In this document: positions 54,851 through 64,000 of the stretch, piece after piece
Position numbering within the stretch: position 1 is the first letter of the stretch
Layout of the letters: every line of letters begins with the position of its first letter
NCBI RefSeq assembly: GCF_007097525.1
Contig: NZ_VKDD01000002.1
Span: 1,335,994-1,399,993, forward strand
Length of the DNA stretch: 64,000 nucleotides
Direction: 5' to 3'
DNA from: Thalassomonas sp. M1454
GTDB lineage: Bacteria; Pseudomonadota; Gammaproteobacteria; Enterobacterales; Alteromonadaceae
Notes under the pieces: generated by a model
What the model saw: only the letters and a program-made list of their open reading frames with translations
Told to the model about the DNA's origin: nothing
Database searches by the model: none
Translations under genes and position numbers: made by a program

Positions 54851-56029
54851 GTGAAAGATAGTCTAGATTTGAATCTCATCCGCAAAGAAATTACCAGCTT
54901 AGATCAAGAGCTTTTAAGCTTGTTTGCTAAACGCCGCTCTCTCACTCTTAATGTTGCCAAAAGTAAAGCTCATCAAGTGCGCCCTGTACGAGACCAACAA
55001 CGCGAGCAAGAATTATTAGTAAGGTTAATTCAATTAGGTAAAGAGCAAGGTTTGGATGCTCATTATGTTACGTCAATTTTTCAAACCATCATTGAAGATT
55101 CAGTACTTAACCAGCAAGCATTTTTGCAACAACTTAAAAATCCTAATATCAAAACACCTACCGTGAGTGTGGCATTTTTAGGTGATAAAGGCTCTTATAG
55201 CTACCTTGCTAGTTATCGTTATTTCTCTCGCAGAGCGGAAGAGATCATAGAGTTTGGTTGTGACAGCTTTGCCGATATTTTACAACAAGTTGAATCTGGG
55301 CATGTAGATTACGGTATGTTGCCAATTGAAAATACTAGCTCAGGTAGTATTAACGAAGTTTATGACTTACTGCAACACACTAACTTGTCTATTGTTGGTG
55401 AATTATCACAACCTATTGACCATTGTTTACTTACTTCGGTAAACACTACGTTAGATAAAATAGATACCATTTATGCTCATGCTCAGCCTATTCAGCAATG
55501 TAGTAATTTCTTAAATAAACAAGAAGGTATTCGCATGGAGTACTCAGACTCAAGCGCACAAGCTATGAGTAAGGTACAAGAATTAAAGGCTGATAATGTT
55601 GCAGTGATCGGCAGCGAAGAAGGCGGCAAGCTATATGATTTAATGCCATTGCAAAAATCAATTGCCAACCAAGATGAAAACCACACACGCTTTATTCTAG
55701 TTGCAAGAAAGTCTGTAGATGTTGCCGAGCAAATCCCAGCTAAAACCACATTAATCTTAGCTACAGGGCAAAAGCCTGGTGAATTGGTTGACTGTTTAAT
55801 CATCTTGAAAGAATTCGGTATTAATATGACTAAACTTGAGTCTCGCCCTATACAAGGCAGACCTTGGGAAGAGATGTTTTATATCGACTTAGAGGCCAAT
55901 TTAAAGTCTACAGCGATGCAAGATTGTTTAACTAAACTTAATGATCATACTCGGTTTATGAAAGTGCTTGGTTGTTATGCAACAGAGCAAATTAAACCGA
56001 CGAAAGTGCCACACTCAGAACTTAAGTAG
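54851..56029 (+). CDS. pheA: Bifunctional chorismate mutase / prephenate dehydratase
   Basis: PheA converts chorismate to prephenate and then to phenylpyruvate. The 392-residue protein has an AroQ chorismate mutase domain (about 1-90, LDLNLIRKEITSLDQELLSL and VAKSKAHQVRPVRDQQREQEL). The dehydratase domain (about 103-285) has PIENTSSGSINEVYDLL and ENHTRFILVAR. The ACT feedback domain (about 300-380) has LESRPIQGRPWEEMFYIDLEA. It is controlled by the attenuator just upstream and presumably by Phe through the ACT domain. Confidence 0.97.
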   Translation: MKDSLDLNLIRKEITSLDQELLSLFAKRRSLTLNVAKSKAHQVRPVRDQQREQELLVRLIQLGKEQGLDAHYVTSIFQTIIEDSVLNQQAFLQQLKNPNIKTPTVSVAFLGDKGSYSYLASYRYFSRRAEEIIEFGCDSFADILQQVESGHVDYGMLPIENTSSGSINEVYDLLQHTNLSIVGELSQPIDHCLLTSVNTTLDKIDTIYAHAQPIQQCSNFLNKQEGIRMEYSDSSAQAMSKVQELKADNVAVIGSEEGGKLYDLMPLQKSIANQDENHTRFILVARKSVDVAEQIPAKTTLILATGQKPGELVDCLIILKEFGINMTKLESRPIQGRPWEEMFYIDLEANLKSTAMQDCLTKLNDHTRFMKVLGCYATEQIKPTKVPHSELK

Positions 56030-56040
56030 GCAGTATAAAC

Positions 56041-56778
56041 ATGAGTAAATTTATTTTAAGCGAAGAGCTCAATGGCGTACTACGTATAACGTTGAATCGA
56101 CTTGATAAGAAAAACGCATTAAATACCGAGATGTATCAACAGCTTGCGGCTCTATTGCGCACCGCAGCTAAAACGGGCAGTGTTCATTGTGTTTTAATCC
56201 AAGGGGACAGCTCCTGCTTTTGTGCTGGCAACGATTTAGATGATTTTATCAAAACTAGTGATTCAGATGATTTAGCAGCATTTGAATTCATAACCGAATT
56301 GGCTGCTTTTGAAAAACCTATTGTGGCTGCAGTTGCTGGTGCAGCAGTTGGTATTGGTACAACAATTTTATTGCATTGCGATATGGTTATTGCAGCAACA
56401 AATAGTAAGTTTAAATTACCTTTTACCCAGTTAGGTCTTTGTCCTGAAGCAGGCTCGAGTTTCCTTTTACCTCGTCTTATAGGCCAACAAAAAGCATTCG
56501 AATTGATGGTCCTAGGTAAACTTTTTAGTGCTGATGAAGCTGTACAGTATGGTATTGCTAATGAAGCATGTAGCCCGGAAGAGGTTTTATCAAAAGGTTT
56601 AAATGTAGCGAATACAATTGCAGCCCTGCCTTTAGATGCATTATTAACCAGTCGTAAATTAATACGCGATGCCAGTAAACAACAATTAAATGAAGTAATG
56701 GCGGCAGAAGTAAAAGAGTTTGCTAGATTGGTTAAAGGCGAGGAATGTAAGTCAATATTGAAGCAGTTTTTTAAATAA
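56041..56778 (+). CDS. Enoyl-CoA hydratase/isomerase-family protein
   Basis: The 245-residue crotonase-fold protein has LNRLDKKNALNTEMYQQL, the oxyanion-hole segments FCAGNDLDDF and AAVAGAAVGIGTTILLHCDMVIA, and LGLCPEAGSSFLLPRLIG, where a Glu sits at the usual catalytic place. The substrate is unknown. Beta-oxidation or an isomerase role is likely. It begins 12 bases after pheA, so it may ride on the Phe-controlled transcript. Confidence 0.92.
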   Translation: MSKFILSEELNGVLRITLNRLDKKNALNTEMYQQLAALLRTAAKTGSVHCVLIQGDSSCFCAGNDLDDFIKTSDSDDLAAFEFITELAAFEKPIVAAVAGAAVGIGTTILLHCDMVIAATNSKFKLPFTQLGLCPEAGSSFLLPRLIGQQKAFELMVLGKLFSADEAVQYGIANEACSPEEVLSKGLNVANTIAALPLDALLTSRKLIRDASKQQLNEVMAAEVKEFARLVKGEECKSILKQFFK

Positions 56779-56844
56779 CAACCTCTTAAAAAGCGTCATT
56801 AAAATACAAGATCACATTTCAAGTTGATCTGACCCTCTTGATTT

Positions 56845-56875
56845 TTGAAGTGCCGAAATGATTTCGGCACTTCAA
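56845..56875. terminator. 31-base perfect inverted repeat between convergent genes
   Basis: TTGAAGTGCCGAAAT and ATTTCGGCACTTCAA are exact inverses around one G. It lies between the convergent enoyl-CoA hydratase and RND genes. It lacks a proper U-run on either strand, so it could be a transcript end by folding alone, or a repeat element. Confidence 0.55.
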
Positions 56876-56886
56876 GTATGATAAAA

Positions 56887-59800
56887 CTATCCTTGTTGTT
56901 GTTCTATTTGCTTAGCAATATACTCAGGTGACTTGGTATTTCTACATAACCAGTAGTAAGCACCTGGTACAATAAATAATGTAAATACGGTCGCTAATGC
57001 TACACCGAAAAATATCACTGTACCAATAACCATTCTTGATTCCGAGCCAGGTCCTGTTGCTAAAACTAGCGGTATAGAGCTCATTACCGTTGTAAATGAA
57101 GTCATTACAATAGGTCTTAAACGTTGTTGAGCACCTTTGATAATCGCTTGCGTAAACTCTTCACCAGAATCACGAAGTTGGTTAGCAAATTCAACAATTA
57201 AAATACCATTTTTAGCCGCTAAACCTATCAGCATAACAATACCAATTTGGCTATAAATATTAAGGGTCATACCACTTAAATATAAACCAGCGACTGCACC
57301 AACAAGCGCTAGTGGTACTGTGATCAAAATCACAAAAGGATGAATAAAGCTTTCAAATTGCGCTGCTAACACTAAGTAAGTAATAAGCAAAGCAAGAGCA
57401 AAAACTAACACCATTGAACTACTTGAGTCCTTAAGTTTTTCAGAGGCACCTGTATAATCAACGCTGGCTTCCATTGGCAATTCATTTAAGACAATATCAT
57501 TTAGATAATCTAATGCTTCACCAAGCGTATAGTCTTCGCTAATACTGCCCGAAAGGGTAATACTGCGTAAGCGGTTATGCCTATTTAAGTTTGTGGCCGT
57601 TGCGTTTTCTTGAAAGCTAATTAAATTAGCGAGCGGAATTAACTGCTGCGTCGTAGATGAGCGTACATAGATATTTTCTAAGCTACTCGGGCTTTTATAC
57701 TCATCTTCATCGCCTTCAAGTAGTACATCGTATTCTTCACCACGCTCGATATATGTTGTCACTCGACGCTTACCTAACATAGTTTCAAGGGTTCTACCTA
57801 TATCACCAACAGACACACCTAGATCAGAAGCACGTTCTCGATTAATTTTAACCAATAGCTGAGGATAAGTTTCTTTATAGTCCCCTTCTAAACCAAGAAT
57901 TTTTGGGTTTTCTTGAGCTTTTTCTAAAATGATATTACGCCAGCGAGCTAGCTCTTCATAGCTATTACCTTGCAGTACAAAGCCAATAGGTTTACCACCA
58001 CCAGAGCGACCACCTAAACCACCTCGTGACATAATAAACGCTCGCGCATCGGTTATGTCTGCAAGTTCACCATTGAATTTTCCAATGAACTCCATCGTAG
58101 AAATATTACGCTCTTCCCAATCAGGTAAACCAATGATAGCAATACCACCAGCACCTCTAAAACCAGGTACCCTCACCATAACACGTTCAAGTGAACCGTC
58201 TTCGTAGTACTTCATCAGTTTTTCTTCAATGATCGACATGTTGGCAACATTGCGCTCATAACTCGAACCTTCAGCGCTAGACATCATTAAAAATGCACCG
58301 CCTCTATCTTCTTTTGGCGCATATTCGCTAGGCAGTTTATTACCAATAACCCAAACACTAGTAAATGCTAAAGCCATTACAATTACTATCATCAAAGGCT
58401 GCTTTATAGATGAATTAAGAGCGTTTGCATAAGACTTTTCTAACTTGGCAAAGCCTTTATCTAATAACTGACCAAGTGATGAACTTCGCTGTCTATTTTT
58501 CAATAATTTGGAACACATCATCGGCGTTAAAGAAAGCGCGGTAATACTTGAGAATATAACCGCAGCAGATATAGCAACGGCAAACTCAGTAAAGAGACGG
58601 CCTATATCGCCTGAAATAAAGACTAGTGGCACAAAAACAGAAACAAGAACTAAAGTGGTGGCAACGACAGCAAAAGCAACTTCACGGCCGCCATTAAAAG
58701 CTGCGGTAAGTGGTGGTTCACCATTTTCAATACGGCGATAAATATTCTCTAAAACCACGATTGAATCATCAACAACCAAGCCGATTGCCAAAACTAGAGC
58801 TAACAGGGTTAATAAGTTAATAGAGTAACCAAGAGCAGACATTACAATCATAGAGCCAATTAATGCTACAGGTACGGTTACTGCGGGAATAATAGTGGCT
58901 CTTATGTTACCTAAGAAGATAAAAATAACTAATATCACCATCAACATCGCGATACCTAAGGTGTTATATACCTCATCAACAGAGTCTTTAATAAAAATAG
59001 ACGAGTCATAACTTGGGATAATGTTGGTACCGGCAGGTAAGCTCAGCTTTATCGCTTCCATCTCAACTTGAGCAGCTTTAACAACCTCAATAGTATTTGC
59101 TTTTGATTGTTTAATAATGCCTAAGCCAACCATGTTGTAGCCATTACTGCGGAACATGTTTTCTTCATCTTCAGCAGCAACTTTAACTGTGGCAATATCA
59201 TCTAACCTAACCAGTGAGTTGTCTTCACCTCGAGAAATAACCATAGACGCGAAGTCTTCTGGTGTGCGATAACTACGCGATACTCGCACATTAAAGTTGC
59301 GATCAATAGACTTTACTTCACCAGCGGGTAGCTCAACATTTTCTGTTCGTAACACTTGTTCGATATCATTAACGGTAATGTTGCGAGCAGCCATGGCTTC
59401 ACGGTTCAATGTCAGCTTCATCACATAAGTGCGACCACCACCGACCATAATTTCAGAGACACCATTTACTGTGGCAAATCTATCGACAATATAACGGTTA
59501 GCATAATCAGTTAATTCAAGAGTGTTAAATACATCTGAGCGTAAGCTAAACCAAGCAATAACATCTTCATCATCTCCTGCTTTTTCCACTTCAGGGGGAT
59601 CTGCTTGCTCTGGTAAACGTCTTAGTACAGAAGATATTTTATCGCGTACATCATTAGCAGCACCGTCAATATCTCGAGTAAGTTCAAACTCGATTGAGAT
59701 ACGAGAACGACCATCACGAGAACTAGATGTAATCGTTTTTATGCCTTCAATACCACTGATCCTATCTTCTAAAACTTGCGTTATTTTCGACTCAACAATA

Positions 59801-59970
59801 GCAGCTGATGCGCCAGAATATTTAGTAGAAACAGAAACAACAGGTTTATCTGTATCGGGGTATTCTCGCAGTGGTAACATTAAAAACGCGGCAATACCAA
59901 AGGTAACGATTAATAAGTTTAATACCGTAGCAAAAACAGGTCGTTTAACTGAAAGATCAGATAATATCAT
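56887..59970 (-). CDS. RND-family multidrug efflux permease
   Basis: The 1027-residue protein is a full-length AcrB/MexF-type (HAE1) proton antiporter: N-terminal SVKRPVFATVLNLLIVTFG, then twelve membrane segments in two sets of six around two large periplasmic loops. Acidic transmembrane residues are in ALVLAIGLVVDDSIVVLENIYRR, and GLAAKNGILIVEFANQLRDSG lies in the second half. It starts in overlap with the adaptor gene stop. No outer-membrane factor gene is adjacent, so it probably uses a TolC encoded elsewhere. Confidence 0.94.
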   Translation of the reverse strand: MILSDLSVKRPVFATVLNLLIVTFGIAAFLMLPLREYPDTDKPVVSVSTKYSGASAAIVESKITQVLEDRISGIEGIKTITSSSRDGRSRISIEFELTRDIDGAANDVRDKISSVLRRLPEQADPPEVEKAGDDEDVIAWFSLRSDVFNTLELTDYANRYIVDRFATVNGVSEIMVGGGRTYVMKLTLNREAMAARNITVNDIEQVLRTENVELPAGEVKSIDRNFNVRVSRSYRTPEDFASMVISRGEDNSLVRLDDIATVKVAAEDEENMFRSNGYNMVGLGIIKQSKANTIEVVKAAQVEMEAIKLSLPAGTNIIPSYDSSIFIKDSVDEVYNTLGIAMLMVILVIFIFLGNIRATIIPAVTVPVALIGSMIVMSALGYSINLLTLLALVLAIGLVVDDSIVVLENIYRRIENGEPPLTAAFNGGREVAFAVVATTLVLVSVFVPLVFISGDIGRLFTEFAVAISAAVIFSSITALSLTPMMCSKLLKNRQRSSSLGQLLDKGFAKLEKSYANALNSSIKQPLMIVIVMALAFTSVWVIGNKLPSEYAPKEDRGGAFLMMSSAEGSSYERNVANMSIIEEKLMKYYEDGSLERVMVRVPGFRGAGGIAIIGLPDWEERNISTMEFIGKFNGELADITDARAFIMSRGGLGGRSGGGKPIGFVLQGNSYEELARWRNIILEKAQENPKILGLEGDYKETYPQLLVKINRERASDLGVSVGDIGRTLETMLGKRRVTTYIERGEEYDVLLEGDEDEYKSPSSLENIYVRSSTTQQLIPLANLISFQENATATNLNRHNRLRSITLSGSISEDYTLGEALDYLNDIVLNELPMEASVDYTGASEKLKDSSSSMVLVFALALLITYLVLAAQFESFIHPFVILITVPLALVGAVAGLYLSGMTLNIYSQIGIVMLIGLAAKNGILIVEFANQLRDSGEEFTQAIIKGAQQRLRPIVMTSFTTVMSSIPLVLATGPGSESRMVIGTVIFFGVALATVFTLFIVPGAYYWLCRNTKSPEYIAKQIEQQQG

Positions 59971-61031
59971 TATTTGCCCTCTTCGCTTTTCACTTTGATA
60001 GACGAGCCATCTCTAAGTTTTAAAGCGCCTTCAGTAACCACTTCATCGCCAGCATTTAAACCAGAAATTATTTCTACAACACCTGGCTTACGTCGCCCTA
60101 TCACTATAGGAGTACGAGCGACTACACCATCATTGTTAAGAAAAACAAAATGGCTATCTTCAAATGGAATTACAGCGGTTTCTGGCAGTTGTAAAACATG
60201 TTCAACTTTTCGTTTAATGGTAATGGCCATTAGCATGCCTGGACGTAACTTGCCTTCATCATTTGGTAATAAAGCTCTAACTTTTACCATACGAGTTTTA
60301 GCATCGATACGAGGCGAGATACTACTGATAATACCTTTAAAAGTAACCCCAGGATAAGCAACATTGCGCGAATTAATAACTTGCTTAACTTTAATTGTTG
60401 GCAAGTATTGCTCAGGAATAAAGAAGTCTACTTTGATCGTACTTAAATCATCTAAACTTGTGATCACATCGCCATTTTTAACAGACGAGCCAACACTTAC
60501 GTTACGAAAACCTAACTGCCCATCAAAAGGTGCTTTTATCGTTAGTTTTGCTAGTTCAGCTTGCACATTTTTAAGTCTAGCTTGTATAGATTCGGTTTTA
60601 GCTTGCTGCTCTTCAAGTTGAGCAATAGATGCAACATCTTGTTTTCTTAATTCGTTGTAACGAGTTAACTGAGCGCTTGATTCTTTCAAGTTAGCTTGTA
60701 GCTCACGCACATTTGCTTGTTCAGCTTCTTTACGCAGCTCAACAAGGATTTGTCCTTTCTTAACAATATCACCGTCATTAAAAAGTACTTGTTCAACAAT
60801 ATCAGAACGTTGTGAAGTAATAATTACCGACTCGTTGGCAAGCGATGTACCTAGTGCTTCAAACTCATCACTAAACTCTGCATCAATAACTTGAGCAGTT
60901 TTAACGGTAACGATCCTTTGATAGCGTTTTTTTTCAGATTCAGTTTCTGGCCATTGCACATATGTTACTAAACCAATAAGTAAAGCAGAGAGAAAAAGAA
61001 GCGGTAAACGAGAAGATTTTGTCTGTTCCAT
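59970..61031 (-). CDS. RND efflux periplasmic adaptor protein
   Basis: This membrane-fusion protein links the RND pump to an outer-membrane channel. The ATG at 61031 (MEQTKSSRLPLLFLSALLIG) is preferred over one 21 codons upstream, because it gives the usual short tail before the single N-terminal hydrophobic segment. The product is 353 residues. It has lipoyl/biotinyl-like halves (SDIVEQVLFNDGDIVKKGQILVEL and APFDGQLGFRNVSVGSSVKNGDVI), an alpha hairpin between them and a beta-barrel domain. The stop overlaps the pump gene start, so expression is coupled. Confidence 0.93.
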   Translation of the reverse strand: MEQTKSSRLPLLFLSALLIGLVTYVQWPETESEKKRYQRIVTVKTAQVIDAEFSDEFEALGTSLANESVIITSQRSDIVEQVLFNDGDIVKKGQILVELRKEAEQANVRELQANLKESSAQLTRYNELRKQDVASIAQLEEQQAKTESIQARLKNVQAELAKLTIKAPFDGQLGFRNVSVGSSVKNGDVITSLDDLSTIKVDFFIPEQYLPTIKVKQVINSRNVAYPGVTFKGIISSISPRIDAKTRMVKVRALLPNDEGKLRPGMLMAITIKRKVEHVLQLPETAVIPFEDSHFVFLNNDGVVARTPIVIGRRKPGVVEIISGLNAGDEVVTEGALKLRDGSSIKVKSEEGK

Positions 61032-61204
61032 AGGGATAAATAGCCATATTATAATTTGTTGGCAAATATACATTAATTGACAAATTGAAAACACAAATAA
61101 ACGTTGAATGACAATATTTACAGGTTAAATTAAACTTACTTCTAAACTAGTTCTGCATGTATAATAAATTATTATTAAATTTTTTATTTAGAAGTCGATT
61201 AGCA

Positions 61205-61912
61205 ATGAACAAACTAGCCGTTTTAGCCGTAAGCATTTTAGTTTTTTGTGGTGCCATGTTGTGGTATTTAGCTGCAACTGATTTAAATGGTTTTATCCGT
61301 TCACAAGCAATCACACAAGTTTCCTTGATCACCAAACAGCAAGTAGATGTTAAGCAAGTAACATCGGCTTTAGAGCAAGGTGATATTTCTTTACATCAAC
61401 TCACGATAAAGGACATAAACTCCTCTGCAGATGCACTTTTAATTGAGCAAGTAGCAGCCAAGGTGGATGCTGCAACAATCAATCAAGCAGCGATTATTGT
61501 TAATTCAGTTAATTTTTCTAACTTACGCGCTAACATCAAGTTTACTGCTGATGGCGATAGCAATTTCAAACAACTCGCCCAGCAAATTGAAAGCCAATTT
61601 GCCTACATAGATAGCTACACACCAGAAAAATTTAGTGCCAAGAAAAAAACTAGCTCAAACAAAAAGCCAGTAACAACAATGCAGGTACGCAATATTAAGG
61701 CAAGTAACATTGTTTTATCGATTGATTTGCAAGATGTAAATGGCAAGCAGCTGAGCATTGAAATACCAGAACTGTCTTTGGCAGCAATTGGTAATAAAGA
61801 AGCTATTGACGCGGGCTTTATAGGTACAAATGTTACGCAAGCACTTGTTAACGCCATAGTAAGTTTAGCTGAAATCCATTACGCAAATGCGATGGAAAAC
61901 AGTTCAAATTAA
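61205..61912 (+). CDS. Short AsmA-like membrane-anchored protein
   Basis: From the ATG at 61205 the protein is 235 residues with one N-terminal membrane segment (LAVLAVSILVFCGAMLWYLAA). The periplasmic domain has an AsmA/DUF748-like pattern (ITQVSLITKQQVDVKQVTSALEQGDISLHQLTIKDIN, VNSVNFSNLRANIKF), then a Lys/Ser linker and a second small domain. The assignment is tentative. It is divergent from the RND operon and followed closely by a small membrane protein gene. Confidence 0.65.
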   Translation: MNKLAVLAVSILVFCGAMLWYLAATDLNGFIRSQAITQVSLITKQQVDVKQVTSALEQGDISLHQLTIKDINSSADALLIEQVAAKVDAATINQAAIIVNSVNFSNLRANIKFTADGDSNFKQLAQQIESQFAYIDSYTPEKFSAKKKTSSNKKPVTTMQVRNIKASNIVLSIDLQDVNGKQLSIEIPELSLAAIGNKEAIDAGFIGTNVTQALVNAIVSLAEIHYANAMENSSN

Positions 61913-61977
61913 GCACTTAGTGTTTTTTCACCTAAACTAAATACTAAGCTCAGTGGTAATTAGTTTAGGTAATTTAA

Positions 61978-62424
61978 TTGAATAGCAAAGCAAACTCTAA
62001 AATTAGCATCTCTGCACAATTAAAAAATAACGCAATCGCTTTAATAAGTATTGTGATTGCAATCTCAAGCTTGTCTTATAACACATGGCGCAATGAGCTG
62101 ACTGAGCATAACCGTAATGTGCGTACATCTTCTTTTGAAATTTTAATGTCTTTAGCCCAGTTACAACTGTTAGTTGATTATGCTTATTATGAGGAAAATG
62201 AGGATAAAAAAGACCCTATTAAAGGCTGGAGTTATGTACTTTACATACAAGATTTAACTCAAACGGCTTCTTTGCAAACCCAGAAAAGTGCAAATAATCT
62301 TCACTCGGTTTGGAATGATAACTGGCAACAGATGGATCAAAATAAAGTTAATAGTGACAACATATTAACTGCTATCGCCAGTTTGCGCAGCGATGTGTTA
62401 ACGACTCTACAAACCCTAGATTAA
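61978..62424 (+). CDS. Small membrane protein with TTG start
   Basis: I do not recognise this 148-residue protein. No ATG exists before the single hydrophobic segment (NAIALISIVIAISSLSYNTW, about residues 19-38), so TTG at 61978, with an AGGT ribosome site 7 bases before it, is the likely start. The remainder is mostly helical and soluble. It is 65 bases after the AsmA-like gene and may share its transcript. Confidence 0.65.
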   Translation: MNSKANSKISISAQLKNNAIALISIVIAISSLSYNTWRNELTEHNRNVRTSSFEILMSLAQLQLLVDYAYYEENEDKKDPIKGWSYVLYIQDLTQTASLQTQKSANNLHSVWNDNWQQMDQNKVNSDNILTAIASLRSDVLTTLQTLD

Positions 62425-62461
62425 CTTAAGTCTTCTAGTCGTTTAGCTAATCGTTTAAGCT

Positions 62462-62968
62462 TTATTTCTGCGCTTTACTATCTTTATACATTGCTAAAAT
62501 ATCTTCAGATAAGCTAACTTCTGGTCGCTCAATAATACGACCAATTTCGACATTTTCATGGTATACAATAAATGTTGGCGTATATTTGATGTTAGCCTCT
62601 TTAGCGCGCCCTTGCGGCTCTGATTTATTTAAATCTAACGAAATCATATCAATGCTGACATTGGTTCGTTTAAAGCTTTTTAATAAGCGCGGTACTTCAC
62701 GTTCACTATCATGACACCAAGTACCAAAAAACACTTTCAGTGAGATCTCACTTGGCAGTTGCTCCACGGCTTTTGCTTCATCACTTGATAATAAATAATC
62801 ATCATAATTACTAACAAAATGAGGGTAACCGTCAAACAGTTGCTGCTTAGTAATGTTACCCACTAAGTTATCCGCTGCATGTGCTTTTGATGACATAACC
62901 GCTGCAACAACCCACAAGCCAAAAGCTATGATCATTAATAAAATTTTGTACTTTACTAGGTACTTCAT
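62462..62968 (-). CDS. Exported thioredoxin-fold protein with a single active-site Cys
   Basis: The chosen ATG at 62968 lies 13 bases after the tyrA stop and starts an N-terminal signal or anchor segment (YKILLMIIAFGLWVVAAVMSSKAHA). The product is 168 residues. The thioredoxin fold is indicated by LKVFFGTWCHDSEREVPRLLKSF and the cis-Pro motif YTPTFIVYHENVEIGRI. The active site is WCHDS, with only one Cys where CxxC is usual, so a disulfide exchange role is doubtful. A longer frame exists but overlaps tyrA by 160 bases. Confidence 0.85.
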   Translation of the reverse strand: MKYLVKYKILLMIIAFGLWVVAAVMSSKAHAADNLVGNITKQQLFDGYPHFVSNYDDYLLSSDEAKAVEQLPSEISLKVFFGTWCHDSEREVPRLLKSFKRTNVSIDMISLDLNKSEPQGRAKEANIKYTPTFIVYHENVEIGRIIERPEVSLSEDILAMYKDSKAQK

Positions 62969-62981
62969 CACAGTAGTTCGT

Positions 62982-64000
62982 TTATTTTGGCTCACGAGCT
63001 TTCTCCAATAAGACTTTAGATTCTTGTAAGAAACTTTGGGCATCATCGCCAAACCAGTCGGCAACTTGATTAAACTTAGCAATAAAATCAATTTTACTGC
63101 CATTTTCAACGTGTTCAAGAAGTTCGATAAATCGATGGGCAAAGCGTTTCATCATCACCACATTGTCTGGATTTGAGTAAATTATATCTGCATACAAGTT
63201 CGGATCTTGAGCAAATAAGCGACCAACCATTGCAAGCTCTAAGCGGTAGATCGGAGAGCTCATCGCAAGTAACTGCTCAAGTTCAACGTTTTCTTGCATT
63301 AGGTGGTAACCATAACAAACCGTTGAAAAGTGACGCATTACTTGCACCATAGCCATTGCTTTATCGTGTTCAACAGCCGTAACTTGATAATTGTTAGCTC
63401 CCCAAACCGCAAACTGATCTAACAGCCATTGGTAACTTTCGCTGCCTCGGCCTTCACAAACAATAATAGTTTGTTTAATTAAGCCGGTAACATCAGGTCC
63501 AAACATAGGATGTAAACCAACTACAGGCCCCTTATGTACGGCTAACATTGCTTTTAGAGGGCTATCCTTAATACTAGTAATATCCGCTAAAATACAATCT
63601 TCAGGTAACGACGAAAGTTTATCTATCGTCATATTAGTTAAGGTGATTGGAACTGCAACAATGACAAGGCCAGCGCCCGCTAAAATTTCATCGCTATTTG
63701 CCCAATCATCTTTTTCCAGTACACAAACTTGGTAATTCGAACGATGAAATAAATCAACAAATACACCACCGAGTTGGCCTTTACCACCAATAACTACAAC
63801 CTTACCTGCACTTTTATTTATGCATTGATAACCTTTCTCATCTTGGCTCGAGTATGAATCGCGCATAATACGACGAAAAAGATCCTCAACCAACTGCGTT
63901 GAAAGATTAGCATGCATCGCTTGCTTTTTTAACTTGCTAAGCAAAGCTTGTTCACGCTCAGGAGCAAAAATAGGCATACCTACTTTACTTTTAATGTCGC
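62982..64000 (-). CDS. tyrA: Bifunctional chorismate mutase / prephenate dehydrogenase, 5' end cut by window edge
   Basis: TyrA makes 4-hydroxyphenylpyruvate for tyrosine. The frame stays open through the window edge. The visible N-terminal part ([26 protein letters not shown]) is the second half of an AroQ chorismate mutase domain, so the true start lies beyond 64000 and the ATG at 63977 is internal. The dehydrogenase domain has [34 protein letters not shown] and the catalytic His context. Its partner pheA is 7 kb away in the opposite orientation rather than adjacent as in E. coli. Confidence 0.95.
   Translation of the reverse strand, partial: DIKSKVGMPIFAPEREQALLSKLKKQAMHANLSTQLVEDLFRRIMRDSYSSQDEKGYQCINKSAGKVVVIGGKGQLGGVFVDLFHRSNYQVCVLEKDDWANSDEILAGAGLVIVAVPITLTNMTIDKLSSLPEDCILADITSIKDSPLKAMLAVHKGPVVGLHPMFGPDVTGLIKQTIIVCEGRGSESYQWLLDQFAVWGANNYQVTAVEHDKAMAMVQVMRHFSTVCYGYHLMQENVELEQLLAMSSPIYRLELAMVGRLFAQDPNLYADIIYSNPDNVVMMKRFAHRFIELLEHVENGSKIDFIAKFNQVADWFGDDAQSFLQESKVLLEKAREPK

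Noticed and set aside
59522-59998. 158-codon frame antisense to the RND pump gene
   Set aside because: Shadow of the pump coding sequence with low-complexity Ser/Thr/Ile content.
1-64000. CRISPR arrays, insertion sequences or prophage
   Set aside because: No regularly spaced repeats, transposase, integrase or phage structural gene was found.

Overview
The window is AT-rich chromosomal DNA from a marine gammaproteobacterium of the Alteromonadales, most likely Colwellia/Thalassotalea-like. This placement is an inference from gene content: the epd-pgk-fba cluster, ribH-nusB-thiL-pgpA, FlrB/FlrC, a PEP-CTERM protein, an ETF/ETF-QO locus, and smpB-ratA-rnfH beside ssrA. I see no prophage, insertion sequence, integron or CRISPR array. 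It reads as a core chromosome with one accessory block, the capsule locus.

Layout. 1-11984 (minus): surface-polysaccharide locus. In transcription order it holds a WecA-type initiating transferase, a small lipoprotein, a KpsD-type outer-membrane exporter, KpsM, KpsT, a KpsE-type protein with a long N-terminal extension, rmlA-rmlC-rmlD-rmlB for dTDP-L-rhamnose, and a large two-domain glycosyltransferase cut by the window edge. 12378-13859 (plus): POT peptide transporter with a strong promoter and an upstream inverted repeat. 14248-16785 (minus): ribH-nusB-thiL-pgpA. 17401-21737 (minus): a FlgD-like gene, flrB, flrC and mlaA, with a sigma-54 promoter in front of the FlgD-like gene. 22145-22221: tRNA-Arg(CCU). 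23169-26587 (plus): epd-pgk-fba. 26752-30246: a DUF481 protein, a LysR regulator, a PEP-CTERM protein and a secreted orphan. 30258-32726: rnfH/ratA diverging from smpB, a hotdog-fold protein, and tmRNA. 32909-37187 (plus): cupredoxin-like protein, EAL phosphodiesterase and outer-membrane protein. 37269-40055 (minus): M16 protease. 40459-41811: pdxH surrounded by three short related ORFs. 42016-45676: ETF-QO diverging from etfBA. 45813-49331: SUI1 protein, FAH-fold hydrolase, TPP enzyme and pseudouridine synthase. 49376-53467 (minus): msrP and msrQ with a CadC/TolB-type regulator between them. 53599-56778: glutaredoxin, a DUF2058 protein, then pheA behind a Phe-rich leader and attenuator, and an enoyl-CoA hydratase. 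56887-61031 (minus): RND pump and adaptor. 61205-64000: AsmA-like and small membrane proteins, a thioredoxin-like protein, and tyrA cut by the window edge.

Most notable. (i) Three unannotated small proteins of 44-56 aa, at least two of them clearly paralogous, flank pdxH. (ii) A FlgD-like gene sits with flrBC behind a sigma-54 promoter, away from any structural flagellar gene visible here. (iii) A regulator with a sensor-like periplasmic domain lies inside the msrP/msrQ pair. (iv) A cupredoxin, an EAL protein and an outer-membrane protein form one tightly packed unit. (v) The spacer between nusB and thiL is almost entirely inverted repeats. (vi) A complete phenylalanine attenuator precedes pheA.
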